A stretch of 64,000 nucleotides of DNA from positions 496,001 through 560,000 of the forward strand of contig NZ_VRKN01000002.1 of the NCBI RefSeq assembly GCF_008080435.1, read 5' to 3'. Shown piece by piece: positions 59,001 through 64,000 of the stretch (positions within the stretch are counted from its first letter, which is position 1; every line of letters begins with the position of its first letter). A program made the translations under genes and the position numbers. Below the pieces are notes generated by a model that searched no databases, was not told the DNA's origin, and saw only the letters and a list, made by a program, of their open reading frames with translations. The stretch is from Enterobacter asburiae. GTDB taxonomy: Bacteria > Pseudomonadota > Gammaproteobacteria > Enterobacterales > Enterobacteriaceae.

Positions 59001-59934
59001 AGCCAGTCGCCGCACCCGGCCACGGGGAGATCGCCGTCGGGTGGTTGTGGGTTTCCACTTTCATCAGAATATGCGCGGGCTCCTGATGGAAGTCATAGCG
59101 CCCTGCTTCGCGATCGGCGAAGAAGCGGCCCACCTCGGAACCTTCCATTACCGCAGCGTTGTCTTTATAGGCAGACAGCACGTGGTCAGGGGTTTGCTCC
59201 ATGGTGTTTTTGATCATTTTGAACAGCGACTTCGGCTGCTGTTCGCCGTCAATAATCCAGTCGGCGTTGAAAATCTTATGGCGGCAGTGCTCAGAGTTAG
59301 CCTGCGCGAACATATAGAGTTCGATGTCGTTCGGGTTACGGTTGAGCTTAACAAACGCATCCTGCAGGTAGTCGATTTCGTCTTCTGCCAGCGCCAGGCC
59401 GAGACGCAGGTTGGCGTCAATCAGCGCCTGACGGCCCTGCCCCAGCAGGTCTACGCTCTGTACCGGCGCAGGCTGATGGTGAGAGAAAAGCTTCTGCGCG
59501 TCATCGAGAGAGGCAAATACGCTCTCCATCATGCGATCGTGCAGTTCAGCCGCAACCGCCTGCCACTGTGCTTCGCTCAGGGTAGAGGCTTCCACGTAGT
59601 ACGCCACGCCGCGTTCCAGACGGTTAATCTGGCTCAGGCCACAGTTGTGGGCGATGTCGGTGGCTTTGGAAGACCAGGGGGAGATGGTGCCCGGACGCGG
59701 CGTCGCAAGGATCAGTTTGCCGGTTGGCGTATGGCTGCTCAGGCTTGGGCCATACTTGAGCAGGCGTTCCAGCTGTACGCGCTCCTCTGCATTCAGGGGG
59801 GCATTCAGGTCAGCAAAATGGACATACTCAGCGTAAATATTGCTTACCGGAAGGTCGGCCGCCTGAAAACGTGCCAGCAGTTTAGTGATACGGAAGGCAG
59901 ACAGTGCAGGCGAACCACGCAGAATTTCCATCAT
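56047..59934 (-). CDS. purL: Phosphoribosylformylglycinamidine synthase
   Basis: Fourth step of de novo purine synthesis, FGAR + glutamine + ATP to FGAM. The 1295-residue single-chain form equals E. coli PurL. It has an N-terminal PurS-like domain, two AIR-synthase-like repeats with [18 protein letters not shown] and DGGRGG, and a C-terminal class I glutaminase with its nucleophilic cysteine in [10 protein letters not shown]. The catalytic His is in MMPHPERV near the end. A PurR box lies about 90 bases upstream. Confidence 0.98.
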   Translation of the reverse strand: MMEILRGSPALSAFRITKLLARFQAADLPVSNIYAEYVHFADLNAPLNAEERVQLERLLKYGPSLSSHTPTGKLILATPRPGTISPWSSKATDIAHNCGLSQINRLERGVAYYVEASTLSEAQWQAVAAELHDRMMESVFASLDDAQKLFSHHQPAPVQSVDLLGQGRQALIDANLRLGLALAEDEIDYLQDAFVKLNRNPNDIELYMFAQANSEHCRHKIFNADWIIDGEQQPKSLFKMIKNTMEQTPDHVLSAYKDNAAVMEGSEVGRFFADREAGRYDFHQEPAHILMKVETHNHPTAISPWPGAATGSGGEIRDEGATGRGAKPKAGLVGFSVSNLRIPGFEQPWEEDFGKPERIVTALDIMTEGPLGGAAFNNEFGRPALNGYFRTYEEKVDSHNGEELRGYHKPIMLAGGIGNIRADHVQKGEIVVGAKLIVLGGPAMNIGLGGGAASSMASGQSDADLDFASVQRDNPEMERRCQEVIDRCWQLGDANPILFIHDVGAGGLSNAMPELVSDGGRGGRFNLRDILSDEPGMSPLEIWCNESQERYVLAVAADQLPLFDELCRRERAPYAVIGEATEEQHLSLSDTHFDNQPIDLPLDVLLGKTPKMTRDVTTRKAAGKALDRQGITVAEAVNRVLHLPAVAEKTFLVTIGDRTVTGMVSRDQMVGPWQIPVANCAVTTASLDSYYGEAMALGERTPVALLDFAASARLAVGEALTNIAATQIGDIKRIKLSANWMAAAGHPGEDAGLYEAVKAVGEELCPALGLTIPVGKDSMSMKTRWQEGSEQREMTSPLSLVITAFARVEDVRHTVTPQLVTEDNALLLIDLGKGHNALGATALAQVYRQLGDKPADVRDVAQLKGFYDAIQALVAQRKLLAYHDRSDGGLLVTLAEMAFTGHCGVEANIATLGEDRLASLFNEELGAVIQVRAADRDAVEAILAKHGLADCVHYLGKAVQGDRFVIKADGHAVFSESRTTLRMWWAETTWQMQRLRDNPECADQEHNAKANDQDPGLNVKLSFDINEDIAAPYIATGARPKVAVLREQGVNSHVEMAAAFHRAGFDAIDVHMSDLLAGRTGLEDFQALVACGGFSYGDVLGAGEGWAKSILFNSRVRDEFETFFHRPQTLALGVCNGCQMMSNLRELIPGSEAWPRFVRNQSDRFEARFSLVEVTQSPSLLLQGMVGSQMPIAVSHGEGQVEVRDAAHLAQLESKGLVALRFVDNFGKVTETYPANPNGSANGITAVTSESGRATIMMPHPERVFRTVSNSWHPENWGEDSPWMRIFRNARKQLG

Positions 59935-60019
59935 AAGTCTCTCGTCTTCGAAGCGCCGGGGCGCTTACAGTGTGCGCAAGGGGGAAAACGGGCGTCATTA
60001 TAGAGAATCCTGAGCGCCG

Positions 60020-60035
60020 ACGAAACCGTTTGCGT
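60020..60035 (-). promoter_or_regulatory. PurR box upstream of purL
   Basis: On the minus strand ACGCAAACGGTTTCGT, one mismatch from the PurR consensus, 86 bases before the purL start. The 266-base gap to mltF otherwise holds AT-rich promoter sequence for both divergent genes. Confidence 0.85.
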
Positions 60036-60200
60036 CGAAATAAAATTTGCGCAGAGATTTAACAATAGATGTGACCTGTCTCTCTAATTGGTTGCCAAGT
60101 GGCGCAAGTTTACGCAAAATGCCGCTCATTCAATGGCAAACCTTATTATTAACATGGCTACAGCAGACTAAGGCAACCGGCGTCGCAGAGAATTAACTAA

Positions 60201-62837
<2,637 letters not shown>

Positions 62838-62840
62838 ACC

Positions 62841-64000
62841 TTACTCCTCTGGATCGTTAAAACCTAACAGCCAGGTAAACAGGAACCCGGCGATCACCGC
62901 TACTAAATAGCCTAACAGATAGAGCATCACTTTTCCGGTCACGATGGTTAATGCCAGCGGTAAACCGGAAAGCCCAAAGGTGATAACGGTGGCAACTTTC
63001 CAGTAGCTGATAAGCGCCCCGCCTACCGCGCCGCCCAGACAGGCGGCGAGGAACGGTTTACCCAGCGGCAGCGTAACGCCGAAAATCAGCGGCTCGCCAA
63101 TGCCGAGCAGTCCGACCGGGAGTGCGCCTTTAATCACTTTTTTCAGACGCGCGTTACGGGTTTTCATGAGTACGGCAATCGCCGCGCCGACCTGCCCCAC
63201 GCCCGCCATCGACAGGATAGGCAGAAGCGCGTTATAGCCGTGCGACTGCACCAGCTCGACGTGGATCGGCACCAGCCCCTGGTGCAGGCCGGTCAGCACC
63301 AGCGGCAGGAAGGTACCTGACAGTATTGCCCCCACTAACAGGCCGCCGCGGTCAATAGCCAGAGACGCACCGTGAGCGATGGCTTCAGAGATCCACCCGC
63401 CTAACGGCTGAAGGGCAACAATCGCGACGCTACCGGTAATTAACGTGGTCAACAGCGGGTTGAGAATCAGCTCGATCGATCCAGGCAGGATCGCGCGCAG
63501 CCTTTTCTCGATCCAGCACATCAGGATGACCACCAGCAGCACGGCGATCACCCCACCTCGCCCGGGCTGGAGTGCCTCGCCAAACAGCGTTATCTGCGCC
63601 AGCTGCGGGCTGGACAAGATCCCCGCCATCACCCCGCCCATGGCCAGCGATCCGCCAAACACCTTCGCGGTATTCACCCCGACCAGAATGTTCATGATGG
63701 CGAAAACTGCGCTGCCGAAGATCCCAAGAGTACCCAGCAGGTTCGGATACTGCGTGGCGAAATCCCCCACAATGTCCGGTCGCTTGAGGATATTGATGAT
63801 CCCGGTAATCAAACCTGAGGCAATAAACGCCGGGATCAGAGGAATGAAGACGTTTGCCAGCTGTCGCAGCGCATCGCTCATGGGGGCTTTATATTTGGCC
63901 TTCGCCTGCGCTTTGGTGCGTTCCGCATCGTCCATCGACACGCTCGCACCGCCGCCCATCAGCGCGCGCATGGCATCGACAACCTGCGCCGCTTTCCCGG
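62841..64000 (-). CDS. PTS transporter EIIBC, MurP-like, partial at window end
   Basis: The 3' part of a PTS permease: the reading frame is open through the window edge, so the true start lies outside. The first visible residues, GKAAQVVDAMRALM, look like the end of an EIIB domain. A polar linker (SVSMDDAERTKAQ) is followed by a full EIIC domain of the sucrose/beta-glucoside/MurP family (about 10 helices, with GIGEPLIFGVTLP as its signature). In E. coli this place, next to pgpC, holds only the RpiR regulator yfhH. Specificity is uncertain: N-acetylmuramate or a related amino sugar is my guess, from memory of Enterobacter gene order. Confidence 0.78.
   Translation of the reverse strand, partial: GKAAQVVDAMRALMGGGASVSMDDAERTKAQAKAKYKAPMSDALRQLANVFIPLIPAFIASGLITGIINILKRPDIVGDFATQYPNLLGTLGIFGSAVFAIMNILVGVNTAKVFGGSLAMGGVMAGILSSPQLAQITLFGEALQPGRGGVIAVLLVVILMCWIEKRLRAILPGSIELILNPLLTTLITGSVAIVALQPLGGWISEAIAHGASLAIDRGGLLVGAILSGTFLPLVLTGLHQGLVPIHVELVQSHGYNALLPILSMAGVGQVGAAIAVLMKTRNARLKKVIKGALPVGLLGIGEPLIFGVTLPLGKPFLAACLGGAVGGALISYWKVATVITFGLSGLPLALTIVTGKVMLYLLGYLVAVIAGFLFTWLLGFNDPEE

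Overview
The window is a chromosomal segment of a member of the Enterobacteriaceae, most likely Enterobacter or a close relative (Lelliottia, Klebsiella group). The backbone runs in the same gene order as Escherichia coli K-12 from xseA through der, bamB, hisS, ispG, rodZ, rlmN, ndk, pbpC, yfhM, sseA/sseB, pepB, the isc operon, trmJ, suhB, csiE, hcaT, the yph genes, glyA, hmp, glnB, glrR/qseG/glrK, glmY, purL, mltF, tadA and pgpC. Most of these proteins are nearly full-length matches to the E. coli family. No rRNA, tRNA, insertion sequence, prophage, integrase or CRISPR array was seen. Genus assignment is inference from gene content recalled from memory.

Layout. 1-6 kb: xseA, then an accessory patch: a protealysin-type metalloprotease with its emfourin inhibitor, the zinc-ribbon protein YfgJ, a Gfo/Idh/MocA oxidoreductase and a POT peptide permease. 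6-15 kb: core outer-membrane assembly, translation, isoprenoid, cell-shape and nucleotide genes (der, bamB, yfgM, hisS, ispG, rodZ, rlmN, ndk). 15-22.4 kb: pbpC and the giant lipoprotein alpha-2-macroglobulin yfhM. 22.4-28 kb: an alpha-glucoside PTS permease and 6-phospho-alpha-glucosidase upstream of sseA, and an RpiR-family regulator directly downstream of sseA, so that a sugar module brackets a housekeeping gene. 28-36 kb: sseB, pepB, the complete iscRSUA-hscBA-fdx-iscX operon with twin IscR sites, and trmJ.

36-48.8 kb: suhB, a NicO-type Ni/Co transporter with a DUF1007 partner, csiE, an hcaT without the hca dioxygenase genes, and a rearranged yph carbohydrate cluster in which a sugar-porter MFS protein sits where E. 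coli has an ABC transporter. 48.8-56 kb: glyA (PurR box), hmp (NsrR site), glnB and the GlrR/QseG/GlrK system. Upstream of glrK is the small RNA gene glmY, with a sigma-54 promoter and three GlrR-type sites visible in the sequence. 56-64 kb: purL (PurR box), mltF, tadA, pgpC, and a truncated PTS EIIBC protein running off the right end.

Novelty. Most of the window is well-understood core genome. The parts most worth a second look are the agl genes flanking sseA, the NicO/DUF1007 pair whose transporter C-terminus is encoded by a dispersed repeat, the reorganised yph cluster, the orphan hcaT, the 113-bp tail-to-tail coding overlap of mltF and tadA, and the truncated PTS gene at the edge.
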